Source: an uncultured Porphyromonadaceae bacterium (GTDB taxonomy: Bacteria > Bacteroidota > Bacteroidia > Bacteroidales > Muribaculaceae). Taken from it: a DNA stretch of 64,000 nucleotides. The DNA is taken from contig CAMWVE010000002.1 in the NCBI GenBank assembly GCA_947177685.1, forward strand, positions 1 through 64,000, read 5' to 3'. Position 1 is the first letter of the stretch; each line of letters begins with the position of its first letter. Of this stretch, positions 8,475-17,670 are shown piece by piece. The translations under genes were made by a program, and so were the position numbers. The notes under the pieces were generated by a model. That model made no database searches. It had not been told where the DNA came from and worked only from the letters and a program-made list of their open reading frames with translations.

Positions 8475-9220
8475 TTGTTGTGTTCGGTGAGATAACGGTC
8501 GAGAGCGGCGGTCATGGATGGAGTTTCAGGTGTGGGCGCCGAGAAATCGAGGGTTAAGCCGGCATCGCGTACAGCCTGACAGGTGTAGTTGCCGAAACAT
8601 CCAATCTTGACATCCCTTTCGGCTATGTCCGGGAAATTTTTCAGCAGCGATTCAATTCCGGCAGGTGAGAAAAAGAGCATCATGTCGAAGTCACTTTTTT
8701 CATCCGGAGCGAAGTCATTGCTGACCGTGCGGTACATTACAGCCTTTGTATAGTCAATGTTCAGGCGGTCAAGGGGATTAGGTTCGTCGCGGTGTATGTC
8801 ACTGACGGCGAACAGGAATTTTTCCTTGTGGTGCTTGGCAATATACTGCACCAGAGTGGGGTCGTCGAGCTTACCGGTAACGCCATGGAAAATTTTGCGT
8901 TTTCGGTAAACGATGTATTTCTGCAGATAAAGAGCGATTTGCTCAGTTGTGCAGAAATATTTGAGGGTATCAGGGATGGTGATTCGCAGTTCCTCACAGA
9001 TTTTGAAGAAAGAGTCAATGGCAGCCTTTGCCGTAAAAATAATTGCGGTGTAGTCCGGAATTGCGACTTTCTGCTGGCGGAAGTCCTTCGATGAAATGGT
9101 CTCTACCTTGATAAACGGACGGAAAATAATTTCTACATTATGGCGCTTTGCGATATCGAAATAAGGAGATTTGTCGTTTGCGGGCTTAGGCTGAGAAACC
9201 AGTATTTTCTTGATACTCAC
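8471..9220 (-). CDS. uroporphyrinogen-III synthase
   Basis: HemD cyclises hydroxymethylbilane to uroporphyrinogen III in tetrapyrrole synthesis. The 249-residue product has the two-lobe pattern of the family: an N-terminal KKILVSQPKP strand, a hinge region with IIFTAKAAIDSFF, and a C-terminal lobe with MMLFFSPAGIESLLKNFP followed by IGCFGNYTCQAVRDAGL (the characteristic SP.G...L and G..T...A motifs). HemD diverges strongly in sequence, but these motifs and the conserved Bacteroidota neighbours (DUF4271 before, rnpA after) support the call. Other haem genes are not nearby. Confidence 0.85.
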   Translation of the reverse strand: MSIKKILVSQPKPANDKSPYFDIAKRHNVEIIFRPFIKVETISSKDFRQQKVAIPDYTAIIFTAKAAIDSFFKICEELRITIPDTLKYFCTTEQIALYLQKYIVYRKRKIFHGVTGKLDDPTLVQYIAKHHKEKFLFAVSDIHRDEPNPLDRLNIDYTKAVMYRTVSNDFAPDEKSDFDMMLFFSPAGIESLLKNFPDIAERDVKIGCFGNYTCQAVRDAGLTLDFSAPTPETPSMTAALDRYLTEHNK

Positions 9221-9238
9221 AAGTTTAAAACTTTTTAT

Positions 9239-10039
9239 TCAACTAATATAAAAACTACAGATGGCACGAGCCATAAAGTACACGATAATGATGGGTATGA
9301 TTTCCAGACTGCAAAGGTACAAAATAAAATAAAGCAAATCGGAAAAGTTGTCATAAAAAATTTTAAAACCCTTTATTACAAATGATATTTCGGCTCCGAG
9401 GAACAAACAAAATGCTACGATAATCATGAAAAAGGCGGCAGCGGGATAGAAAACAGCCACCAAAGCAGGCACAATTGTCAGTACGCCCAAAAAAGCGAGA
9501 CATGTGTTGAATCCGCGTGTCCAGAGTGCGGCTGAGTGTGAATCGGTGAATGTGTTGCCAATGACCACAATTGCCAGTTCCTTGAACACGAAGAAGCCGG
9601 CGGTGAGTGCCAGAAGGGCTAAGAGACACTGATTTATGGTGGAATAGGAGGTGACGGTGGCGTTTCCGGCGAACCATGTGTAGAGCAGCAGCGCCTGCCC
9701 CACGCAGAGCATGAAAATCAGCAGCACGAAGGTCTGCGTTTCGTTGGCTGTGTGCTCGTCGAAGGCATTCTGGCGCTGACGTGTGCCCCAGAGTTGCTGT
9801 CCGAGGTTGCGGAACAGGCGGCGTCCGTGGTTGGCGTTGAACATGAGCAGGACCACGAGCATCAGCAACAGAGCTATCAGCGGAGAGTCGCCGGCAGGCG
9901 AAAGGGGGCGCACCGCAGGTGTCTCGCCGCGGTGGTAGTCAACAGCCACAGCGGTGTAGGCGTCGCGTTGTGCGGCGCTGAGCGGAGCGTCGTCGAGCCG
10001 GCAAAATTCCGGACCGGTCTGTTGCAGCAGATTTTTCAC
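9239..10039 (-). CDS. DUF4271 domain-containing membrane protein
   Basis: A 266-residue protein with a proline-rich soluble N terminus of about 50 residues and seven or so hydrophobic segments (for example LIALLLMLVVLLMF, LLIFMLCVGQALLLYTWF, CLALLALTAGFFVF and VLTIVPALVAVFY). It matches the Bacteroidota-specific DUF4271 family, of unknown function, usually encoded next to hemD. The gap to ftsZ is 14 bp and to hemD 18 bp, so it is probably co-transcribed with both. Confidence 0.85.
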   Translation of the reverse strand: MKNLLQQTGPEFCRLDDAPLSAAQRDAYTAVAVDYHRGETPAVRPLSPAGDSPLIALLLMLVVLLMFNANHGRRLFRNLGQQLWGTRQRQNAFDEHTANETQTFVLLIFMLCVGQALLLYTWFAGNATVTSYSTINQCLLALLALTAGFFVFKELAIVVIGNTFTDSHSAALWTRGFNTCLAFLGVLTIVPALVAVFYPAAAFFMIIVAFCLFLGAEISFVIKGFKIFYDNFSDLLYFILYLCSLEIIPIIIVYFMARAICSFYIS

Positions 10040-10053
10040 GACGGCGTGCGGTG

Positions 10054-11388
10054 TCAGCCGAAGTTAATGATGTTGCTGTTGGCAGAGTTGGCAGCAGGGG
10101 TCGGCTTCTCCTCGGCGGGAGAAGTGAGGTTAGCCTTGCGTATCTGTTCTGCCACCTTGGGGTCGCGGTTGTAGGCAGGAGAGTTTTCCAGAGCTATGAG
10201 CACCCGGTCGTCATCCATCTGCTCAGGGGTGAGGACAATGTAGCGCATGCGGTCAGCCACACGCTGGCGCTCGGCGATTTTCTCCGAGCCGTATTCCTTC
10301 ACCAGACGGGCAGTATCAGCCGCTGCGGCAGGAGCTTTGTCAACTACCGCGTTTTTGTTGACATCAGGGTCATAGACAATCTTATCCTTCTTTTCGTCAT
10401 CGTGGATTGTAACCTTAAAACCTGAGGCGAGTACCGAAATCTTCACCTTGTTGCCGAGCGACTCATCGAAAGCCATACCCCAGATGACATCCACACCGGG
10501 ATAGATGTTGCTGGTGAAGGCGGTGAGTTCGTTTGCCTCGTCCATCTTGAACTCCTGCTCTGCCTTGGGATTGACGTAGATGTTGAAGAGGAGTTTCTTT
10601 GAGGTTTTGATGTCGTTGTCCTTAAGCAGCGGCGAGCGGAGCGCATCGTTGATTGCGTTGGTGACACGGTTCTCACCTTCGGCGTAACCGGTTGATATGA
10701 TTGCTGCACCACCGTTGCGGAGAGTGGTGTCGACATCGTTGAAGTCGAGGTTCACATAGCCGTTGAAGCTGATCAGCTCCGAGATAGACCGTGCAGCGTT
10801 GGCGAGGGTATCGTCAGCCTTCGCGAACGCATTGAGAAAGTTGAGATCGCGATAGATTTCAGTCAGACGCTCGTTGTTGATTATGAGCAGAGCGTCGACA
10901 TATTTCGCCATTTCATCGGCTCCCTTCAGTGCCTTGAGAATTTTCTGCTCCCCTTCGAAAAGGAACGGTATGGTGACGATGCCGATAGTCAGCAGACCGC
11001 GTTCACGCGCGATGCGAGCCACCACGGGAGCCGCACCTGTTCCGGTGCCACCGCCCATACCTGCGGTGATGAACACCATTTTGGTTTCATCGTCGAAGAG
11101 GCTGTTGATGACATCGGCACTCTCCTCGGCAGCCTTGCGTGCCACTTCGGGGTCATTGCCGGCGCCCCTGCCGAAAGTGGTGTTGGGACCGATCAGCACA
11201 CGGGTAGGCACCACCGAGTGGTTCAGCGCCTGCTTGTCAGTGTTGCACACCACAAACGACACGCTGCTGATGCCCTGTTTGTACATGTGATTGATGGCGT
11301 TGTTACCGCCTCCGCCCACGCCTATGACTTTTATGATGGGGTCTGAATCGGTAGTGTCGACAAAAGGAGTCTGGTCTATTTCGTACAT
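10054..11388 (-). CDS. cell division protein FtsZ
   Basis: FtsZ is the tubulin-like GTPase that forms the Z ring. In the 444-residue product the nucleotide-binding GVGGGGNNAINHMY lies at residues 23-36 and the tubulin signature GGGTGTGAAPVVA near residue 108, with the T7 synergy loop region (GYVNLDFNDVDTTL) further on. The C-terminal linker ends in NSNIINFG. The usual ZipA/FtsA-binding peptide is not in its canonical form; an Ala-Tyr-Asn-Arg stretch (ENSPAYNRDP) about 45 residues from the end may play that part, which is inference. ftsA precedes it by 24 bp. Confidence 0.98.
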   Translation of the reverse strand: MYEIDQTPFVDTTDSDPIIKVIGVGGGGNNAINHMYKQGISSVSFVVCNTDKQALNHSVVPTRVLIGPNTTFGRGAGNDPEVARKAAEESADVINSLFDDETKMVFITAGMGGGTGTGAAPVVARIARERGLLTIGIVTIPFLFEGEQKILKALKGADEMAKYVDALLIINNERLTEIYRDLNFLNAFAKADDTLANAARSISELISFNGYVNLDFNDVDTTLRNGGAAIISTGYAEGENRVTNAINDALRSPLLKDNDIKTSKKLLFNIYVNPKAEQEFKMDEANELTAFTSNIYPGVDVIWGMAFDESLGNKVKISVLASGFKVTIHDDEKKDKIVYDPDVNKNAVVDKAPAAAADTARLVKEYGSEKIAERQRVADRMRYIVLTPEQMDDDRVLIALENSPAYNRDPKVAEQIRKANLTSPAEEKPTPAANSANSNIINFG

Positions 11389-11412
11389 CTGAGTAAATTG
11401 TTTTTGTGAGTG

Positions 11413-12831
11413 TTATTCATTGTCTTCGAGGTCAGATTCGCTGCTTTCCTCGCTGAGAATACGCATTAGTTTCTCGCCGAAGATGGTCAGGATGTTTCCG
11501 GTTGACTTCTGGTCGACCTTCTTTCCACCCTGTTTCTTCACCGGTTTCTTAGCCGGTTTTTCATCCTCGTCGTCATCTTCAAGGTCGCGCATGTCAGTGT
11601 TGATTTCCGAGCCGATTCGGGAAATGTCGTCATCCTCATCGTGGAGCTGCTCTTCCCTGACAGTGGTCACCACAGGATATTCCACACATGGATTCTCCTT
11701 GCTGACGCGGGCTGCGACTGCAAGAATAGAGATTACATCGACAGCATCGGCAGGATCAATCCGGTGGTCGGCAATTCGGATTATGTTGGAGGGTACGCCC
11801 TGACGGACCGGCACACCACTCTGATTGCGGAGCATGGCGTTGAAGCCGCGCAGTTTGGCTCCACCGCCCACTATCACTATGCCACCACGGAGATCCGAGA
11901 GTTTCACGCCGGCATAGACAGGCTGCTCAAGAATGTTGGTGATGATCTCAGCCGCACGCGCGCGTATATAATTATTGATTTCGGAGGTGTCCAGACCGTC
12001 GATGTTCTGCGAGGGCTGTTGCTCGTCAGGGGTGACGTTACCAATGGTTTTCTTGATTTCCTCGGCGCGGCTCTCCATGCCGGAAATGCCGGTGAGGTCA
12101 TGGGTTATGGTGCGTGACCCGATGGGAATTGTGGCAAGGTAAAGGAGCCCGTTGTTTTTGTAGATTGACACTGTGGTGGTTTCAGCGCCGAAGTCCACGA
12201 GCATGCATCCGAGGTTCTTCTCTTCGTCAGTCAGCACGGCACCGCCTATGGCAATCTGGCGCACTATGGGCGACTGGATTTCCATGTCGAGGCGTTCGGT
12301 TATGGCGCGCTTGATGTTGAGATTGTTTGCGGAGCGTCCGGTAACCAGACAGATGTTTGTGCTGATGGAGCGGGCATAGATTTCGCGGGGATTTTTCTGC
12401 GGCACATTGTCAACCACGAAGTCACGCGGAATTACTGCGAGCACCTCGCGCTCGGCGTTTTCGGCACCCAGCGCGAGCGCCTGCTGACGGAGCTGGCGTA
12501 TGATAAGGTCAGTTATCTCTGTTTCCTCCTGAAAAGTTTTCTCGATGGGAATGGTGGTTGAACGCAACGAGCGACCGCCTGCCGAAACAAACACACGCTT
12601 GATTTTGCCCGGTGCGACGGCGGCATAGTTTTCAAGCTTGAGTTTCAGGCTGAGGATACGCTTGCTTACCTCCTCCACTTTTTTCACGACGCCATAGCGG
12701 ACGGCATCAATCAGAGGTTCCTCCTCGATGGCGAGTACGGTAAGTGCGCCGTTAGGATCGACGCTTGCCACAGCTCCCTTGATTTTGGAGCTGCCTATTT
12801 CAAACGCTACTATGAGATTACGGTCGGGCAT
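11413..12831 (-). CDS. cell division protein FtsA
   Basis: FtsA is the actin-like membrane tether for FtsZ. The 472-residue product has the phosphate-1 motif FEIGSSKIKGAV near the start, the phosphate-2 region LVDFGAETTTVSIYKNNGLLY, the adenosine motif GGIVIVGGGAKLRGF, and a C-terminal amphipathic helix (LTIFGEKLMRILS) for membrane binding. An acidic then Lys-rich linker (DDDEDEKPAKKPVKKQGGKK) precedes that helix. The frame is open to an ATG at 12879, which would overlap ftsQ by 8 bp and add 16 basic residues; I prefer 12831 because the protein then begins like its homologues (MPDRNLIVAFEIGSSK). Confidence 0.95.
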   Translation of the reverse strand: MPDRNLIVAFEIGSSKIKGAVASVDPNGALTVLAIEEEPLIDAVRYGVVKKVEEVSKRILSLKLKLENYAAVAPGKIKRVFVSAGGRSLRSTTIPIEKTFQEETEITDLIIRQLRQQALALGAENAEREVLAVIPRDFVVDNVPQKNPREIYARSISTNICLVTGRSANNLNIKRAITERLDMEIQSPIVRQIAIGGAVLTDEEKNLGCMLVDFGAETTTVSIYKNNGLLYLATIPIGSRTITHDLTGISGMESRAEEIKKTIGNVTPDEQQPSQNIDGLDTSEINNYIRARAAEIITNILEQPVYAGVKLSDLRGGIVIVGGGAKLRGFNAMLRNQSGVPVRQGVPSNIIRIADHRIDPADAVDVISILAVAARVSKENPCVEYPVVTTVREEQLHDEDDDISRIGSEINTDMRDLEDDDEDEKPAKKPVKKQGGKKVDQKSTGNILTIFGEKLMRILSEESSESDLEDNE

Positions 12832-12871
12832 ATATTTTGATTTATGATTTTTTTGTTGGTTTCTATAATTT

Positions 12872-13717
12872 CTATTCACCGGTGGTGACCTGAATGGTGT
12901 CCATGTAGTTGAAGTCCACTATTTCGTCAATGTCGTCGGCATCAGCGAAATGAGAGCTGTAGACCGGAGGACCGGAACGTCGGTGAGCCACAATCTGATT
13001 GTCGAACTTGACCGAGATCGTGTCATACAGGTCCCATCCGCGTTTACCGAGAATCCTGTGATATGCAAGCATTATGCGGTGAACCTTGTCCTTTATGTTG
13101 GTGGTGTCGCCGAAGTTGATACGGGCGTTCGCCACCATAGGATAAATGATTATGTCGCCGTCAGGCTCCACCTCCATCGATGTCACCAGCGAGTTGAAGC
13201 GGTTGTCGTAGTTCATGTAGTTCACCAGCGGAATGATGTAGGTAGGTTTCCTGCGGTCGTTGAACCGAGCCACCACCACCGGCACATCGACCTTGTAGCG
13301 GTAGTTGGCAGTCAGGCGCTTTCCCTGACGGTTGATGTAGTAGGAGCCGGCTCCATCGAAAACACGCGCCACTGGGCGCATTGCCGACACTTCGGCGCGG
13401 AGAAACACGCTGTCAGCGCGGTAGACAAAGTAGACGTTAGCCTGCTCGATGTTGTCAATGTCGTTGAGCGCATCCTCCACCGCCTGCAGGTCAATGCTGT
13501 CGAGCGGCATGCGGGTGAAGCCGTCAGGGAGAGCCACACGGGCGTTCTGCCATGCCTCCTGCTCTGTGACGAACTTGTTCGAGGGGTCAGCCAACACCAC
13601 ATCGAGCCTGCACGGTTTGTCGCCGGCTGACATCATTTGGGTAAAGACAATGGCAGCCACCGCATATCCGACAAGGATAATCGACAGGAACATGTATGTC
13701 AGCGCTTTTCTGCTCAC
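12872..13717 (-). CDS. cell division protein FtsQ
   Basis: FtsQ links early and late divisome proteins. The 281-residue product has a short cytoplasmic start, one membrane segment (LTYMFLSIILVGYAVAAIVFTQMM, residues 7-30) and a periplasmic beta-rich domain with a POTRA-like region around residues 75-120 (VEDALNDIDNIEQANVYFVYRADSVFLRAEV). Sequence identity to proteobacterial FtsQ is low, as usual in Bacteroidota; position between murC and ftsA makes the call firm. It overlaps murC by 4 bp. Confidence 0.9.
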   Translation of the reverse strand: MSRKALTYMFLSIILVGYAVAAIVFTQMMSAGDKPCRLDVVLADPSNKFVTEQEAWQNARVALPDGFTRMPLDSIDLQAVEDALNDIDNIEQANVYFVYRADSVFLRAEVSAMRPVARVFDGAGSYYINRQGKRLTANYRYKVDVPVVVARFNDRRKPTYIIPLVNYMNYDNRFNSLVTSMEVEPDGDIIIYPMVANARINFGDTTNIKDKVHRIMLAYHRILGKRGWDLYDTISVKFDNQIVAHRRSGPPVYSSHFADADDIDEIVDFNYMDTIQVTTGE

Positions 13718-15081
13718 AGGGTCAACTGTTTTACTAACTCAGGCATCAGCTCCACCATGTCGCCGGCGCCCGCGGTTAAAAGAACTTCAAAGTTACTATT
13801 TTTTATTGTTTTAATCAAATCCTCCTTGCGGATAAGCTGTTTTTTTTGACATTTTATCCTGTCAAAGATGATTTTAGAGGTCACACCGGGGATAGGAAGC
13901 TCTCTGGCAGGGTAAATATCAAGCAAAACCACGGAGTCAGCCAGCGAGAGAGCCTCGGCAAACTCAGGGGCGAAGTCGCGGGTGCGGGAATAGAGGTGAG
14001 GCTGGAAAGCTACGGTCAGTTCGCGGTCCGGATACAGAGCCTTCACCGACATGATGGAGGCGCGGAGTTCGTCGGGGTGATGGGCGTAGTCATCGATCAC
14101 AGCCCGTCCGCCCGGTTCCTTAAGGTAGAACTCAAAACGGCGTTTCGCACCCTGATATGTGGCGATTGCCTCACGCGCTGCCTCGGGGTCGAACTCAGGC
14201 AGCAGCGAGCATGCGGCAAGCGCTGCCACAGCATTTTCAATGTTGATTTCCACCGGTACACCGAGCCTGATGTCAGGAATGACCCCTCCGCTCCACACGA
14301 AGTCGAAATAGATTTCGCCATCGTGATGCCTGATGTTGGCAGCGTGGAAGTCGCCCTCATCTTTTGAATAGGAATAAAGACGTACTCCCTGGCTCAGACG
14401 TGGCACAAGCTTCAATCCGGTGTGCTGAATCAGGGCTCCTCCGGGCTGAATAAGTTCGGTGAAATGCGCGAACGACTCCAGATAAGCCTCCTCGGTTCCG
14501 TAAATGTCGAGATGATCAGGGTCAGTGGCAGTCACCACGGCGATATATGGGGTGAGGTGATGAAACGAGCGGTCGAATTCATCAGCTTCAATGACCGAGT
14601 AGCGTGAGGAGTCATTGAGGATGAAGTTGCTGTTGTAATTACGCAGAATTCCTCCGAGGAAAGCGTTGCATCCGGCTGCGGGGGTGCAGTTGAGAATGTG
14701 TGCCGCCATTGACGAAGTGGTGGTCTTGCCGTGAGTACCGGCAAAACATAGACTCATGCTGCTGCGGGTGACGGCACCGAGCACGGCGGCGCGCTTGACC
14801 ACCTCAAAGCCGTTGCTGCGGAAATATTGCAGACCGCGATGCGAGTCAGGCACAGCGGGAGTGTAGACCACCAGAGTGGTGTCAGGATTGCGGTAAGCGG
14901 AGGGTATGAGTGCGGGGTCATCATCAAAAAAGATTTCTATACCCTCATCCTGCAACTGCCGTATCAGGTCGGAGGGGGTGCGGTCATAGCCGGCTACGTT
15001 GCATCCGCGCGCCTTGAAATATCGTTCGAGCGCTGCCATGCCTATACCTCCGGCACCAACAAAATACAGGTTATTTTTCAT
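13714..15081 (-). CDS. UDP-N-acetylmuramate--L-alanine ligase
   Basis: MurC adds the first residue, L-Ala, to UDP-MurNAc. The 455-residue protein has the Rossmann start (YFVGAGGIGMAALERYF), the ATP-binding P-loop GTHGKTTTSS near residue 115, and the C-terminal ligase domain with DDYAHHPDELRASI and FQPHLYSRTRDFAPEFAEAL. Length matches the family. It overlaps murG by 4 bp and ftsQ by 4 bp, indicating tight coupling. Confidence 0.97.
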   Translation of the reverse strand: MKNNLYFVGAGGIGMAALERYFKARGCNVAGYDRTPSDLIRQLQDEGIEIFFDDDPALIPSAYRNPDTTLVVYTPAVPDSHRGLQYFRSNGFEVVKRAAVLGAVTRSSMSLCFAGTHGKTTTSSMAAHILNCTPAAGCNAFLGGILRNYNSNFILNDSSRYSVIEADEFDRSFHHLTPYIAVVTATDPDHLDIYGTEEAYLESFAHFTELIQPGGALIQHTGLKLVPRLSQGVRLYSYSKDEGDFHAANIRHHDGEIYFDFVWSGGVIPDIRLGVPVEINIENAVAALAACSLLPEFDPEAAREAIATYQGAKRRFEFYLKEPGGRAVIDDYAHHPDELRASIMSVKALYPDRELTVAFQPHLYSRTRDFAPEFAEALSLADSVVLLDIYPARELPIPGVTSKIIFDRIKCQKKQLIRKEDLIKTIKNSNFEVLLTAGAGDMVELMPELVKQLTL

Positions 15082-16169
15082 TTGCGTGTCAGTTCAATAA
15101 TTTTGTCGACAATTTTTTCATCGGCGTCAGGCAGAGCCATCAGCCGTGCGTTGGCTCCCAATTGTTCAAGCCGTTCAGGGTCAGCGAGCAGCCGGGTGAC
15201 GGTGTCGCCGAGAAGTTTTGATGCATCGGCATCCTCGATCATCACCGCGGCATCGCGGTCAGCCAGTGCCAGAGCGTTCTTGCGCTGATGATCCTCAGCC
15301 ACGTTGGGCGACGGAATCAGCACCGAAGGAATTCCTACGAGCTGAATCTCGGAAATGGTACTTGCGCCGGCGCGTGAGACCAGCAGGTCAGCGGCGCGAT
15401 AGACCAGATCCATGCGGCTTACAAACGGAGTGGCAATAAGCCCTTCAATGCCGGCTGCTGCCCCGGCACACTCCTGTTCGTAGAGTTTGCCGGTCTGCCA
15501 CAGCACGGAGAAACCTTGCTCGGAGAAGCGCCTGACGGCAGCTTTCATGGCATCGTTGATGCTGCGGGCGCCCAGACTGCCACCCACGCTGACCACCAAC
15601 GGGCGGTCAGGGTCGAATCCGAGCTGCTGCTTGGCATCGCGGCGGCTGATTTCCGAGGACAGGATATCTTTGCGGACCGGATTGCCGGTGAGCATGATTT
15701 TCTCAGCCGGGAAGAAACGATCCATATTTTCATAAGCCACGCAGATGGCATCGGCTTTTTTCGCGAGCAACTTGTTTGTTACGCCGGCATAGGAATTCTG
15801 CTCCTGAATGAGCGTGGGCACACCCATTTTCTGAGCTTGTTTCAGCACCGGACCTGAGGCGTAGCCCCCTACCCCTACGGCAATGTCGGGTTTGAAGTCG
15901 CGGACGATGGTGCGCGCCATGCGCATGCTTTTCCAAAGCTTGAACAGAACGGGTATGTTGCGCCAGAGGCGTGTGCGGTAGAAGCCAGCCACAGGCAGAC
16001 CCTTGATGGGATATCCGGCAGCGGGCACACGCTCCATTTCCATGCGGTTTTCGGCTCCGACAAAGAGAATTTCCACGTCGGGGCAACGTCGACGCAGGGC
16101 ATTTGCAATGGAAAGCGCGGGGAAGATGTGTCCGCCGGTTCCACCTCCGCTGATGAGTATCTTAGTCAT
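15078..16169 (-). CDS. UDP-GlcNAc--undecaprenyl-PP-MurNAc-pentapeptide GlcNAc transferase
   Basis: MurG makes lipid II from lipid I at the inner face of the cytoplasmic membrane. The 363-residue GT-B protein has the N-terminal GGGTGGHIFPALSIA loop (residues 8-22), the VGVGGYASGPVL motif, and the C-terminal UDP-binding lobe with VVSVGGSLGARSIND, SRAGASTISEIQLVGIPSVLIPSP and DHQRKNA. It overlaps ftsW by 8 bp and murC by 4 bp. Confidence 0.98.
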   Translation of the reverse strand: MTKILISGGGTGGHIFPALSIANALRRRCPDVEILFVGAENRMEMERVPAAGYPIKGLPVAGFYRTRLWRNIPVLFKLWKSMRMARTIVRDFKPDIAVGVGGYASGPVLKQAQKMGVPTLIQEQNSYAGVTNKLLAKKADAICVAYENMDRFFPAEKIMLTGNPVRKDILSSEISRRDAKQQLGFDPDRPLVVSVGGSLGARSINDAMKAAVRRFSEQGFSVLWQTGKLYEQECAGAAAGIEGLIATPFVSRMDLVYRAADLLVSRAGASTISEIQLVGIPSVLIPSPNVAEDHQRKNALALADRDAAVMIEDADASKLLGDTVTRLLADPERLEQLGANARLMALPDADEKIVDKIIELTRK

Positions 16170-17448
16170 GAAGTTGTGCGGGATTTTCAGCCTTCAGTTC
16201 CTCCGGGAGGAGTTCACCTTCAGCCTTGATTTCTTTAGATTTATTATTTCGGGCGGCGAAGCGGCTGACACTGAGCATGATACCGAACGCCAGTGAGGTT
16301 ATCATAATCGAGCTGCCACCCTTTGAGATGAGCGGCAACGGCTGTCCTGAAATCGGCGATACGCCCACCACGATAGCCATGTGAATCAGCGCCTGAAACA
16401 CAATGAACACAGCCATGCCTATGACGAGCAGGGCAGGATAAGAGCGCTTGCACCGGCTGGCAATGTTGCCGGCGCGTGCCAGCAGCGACAGGTAGACCAA
16501 CAGCAGCAGGAATCCGCCGATGAAGCCGAATTCCTCCACCACAATGGAGTAGATGAAGTCAGAATAAGCGAGGGGCAGACGCGAGGTCTCGCGGGAGTTG
16601 CCTGGCATCACGCCGATGATGTTGCCGTTAGCCTGCGCCATCAGGGAGTACATGCGCTGGGCATTGTCGCCGTTGATGGGTTTGTCCCACATAGCCACGG
16701 TGTCTTTCTCCATGAAGTCGTTCAGGCGTGACTGCCAAGTTGAGAAACGACCGTCGCCGCGCTGCTCCATGGATACGGTTTCAGCGGCGCTCTTGCGCAC
16801 CGATTCGCCATAGAGCTTTACCCCCACGCCCATGATGCCGAAAAGCCCGTAGACCAGAATCAGTATGCCGAGTTTCTTCCACGGAATACCGCAGATAATC
16901 ATCATTGACAGTGAGATTGACATCAGCAGGACCGTGTTGGTGAGCCCTTGGAAAAAGAGCAGACCGCTGAACAGAAGCACCGCAGCTCCGGAGTAGATGA
17001 TGCCCCGGTTGCTGTTGTTACCGCCGAAGCGGGTCATGCAGAGCGAGATGACGAGCACTGCCGAGAGTTTCAGGAATTCGGCGGGCTGAATCATGAAGCC
17101 CATTATTGTCAGCGAGCGTCGGGCACCGTTGATGATTTCGCCTGCCACAAGCACATAGCCGGCAAGCAGCACACTCAGGCAGATGAAGAACGGGGTGAAA
17201 ACTATGCACCACCGATAGTTGATGCGCGAAACGGTGTAGACCACAATGGCACCGAGTCCCAACAGTATGGCATGGCGTATCAGGGGCATGAACACATTGT
17301 TGCTTCTGACCTCGAACGATGAGGCGCTGTAAAGCTCGATGACTGAGATTACACACAGACCTATGTAGATAGCCCAGATGTATTTGTCGGGCTTGCGGGT
17401 GGTGGCGGCGTTCTGTTCTGCCGCGGGTTTTGACTGAAGATCGGACAT
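16162..17448 (-). CDS. FtsW, SEDS lipid II polymerase
   Basis: FtsW polymerises glycan strands with its partner FtsI. The 428-residue product has about ten membrane segments and the SEDS motifs: a region with PAEFLKLSAVLVISL, the extracytoplasmic loop with NGDNAQRMYSLMAQANGNIIGVMPGNSRE, then DFIYSIVVEEFGFIGG, and the end motif PLPLISKGGSSIM. The start at 17448 (MSDLQSKPAAEQ) is used rather than the open ATG at 17568, because the added 40 residues would be translated from a REP-like palindrome and a duplicated non-coding stretch. murG follows with an 8-bp overlap. Confidence 0.95.
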   Translation of the reverse strand: MSDLQSKPAAEQNAATTRKPDKYIWAIYIGLCVISVIELYSASSFEVRSNNVFMPLIRHAILLGLGAIVVYTVSRINYRWCIVFTPFFICLSVLLAGYVLVAGEIINGARRSLTIMGFMIQPAEFLKLSAVLVISLCMTRFGGNNSNRGIIYSGAAVLLFSGLLFFQGLTNTVLLMSISLSMMIICGIPWKKLGILILVYGLFGIMGVGVKLYGESVRKSAAETVSMEQRGDGRFSTWQSRLNDFMEKDTVAMWDKPINGDNAQRMYSLMAQANGNIIGVMPGNSRETSRLPLAYSDFIYSIVVEEFGFIGGFLLLLVYLSLLARAGNIASRCKRSYPALLVIGMAVFIVFQALIHMAIVVGVSPISGQPLPLISKGGSSIMITSLAFGIMLSVSRFAARNNKSKEIKAEGELLPEELKAENPAQLHD

Positions 17449-17670
17449 GGAGAAAAAGTCAGAGGTCAAAGTTATGGAGTAATAGGTTGGAGGGTAATTG
17501 GGTGGATGGGGTTTAACAGCCGCAAGCGGCTGATGCAAGGGACGGACTTTCAAGGGCGGACGCTCCACGGAGCGTCCCTACAGCAGGGGGCAAAAGGGTG
17601 AAGAGAGGAGCGTGGAAAAAGTCAGAGGTCAAAGTTTTGAAGTAATAGGTTGGAGGGGAGGAGTGCGAAA
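17449..17670. repeat. REP-like palindrome inside a 43-bp direct duplication
   Basis: This 222-bp gap between murD and ftsW is the only long one in the dcw run. It contains a near-perfect palindrome, GGACGCTCCACGGAGCGTCC (17558-17577), with CTACAG beside it, as in the REP cluster at 55297-55570. A second small palindrome, AGCCGCAAGCGGCT, lies at 17518-17531. A 43-bp segment at 17452-17494 is repeated at 17615-17657 with three differences. The two copies bracket the palindromes, so a REP-bearing segment seems to have been inserted or duplicated into the operon. Confidence 0.85.

Noticed and set aside
16162-17568. The longer ftsW start at 17568
   Set aside because: The extra 40 residues would come from REP-like and duplicated DNA. 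The ATG at 17448 gives a normal FtsW N terminus.
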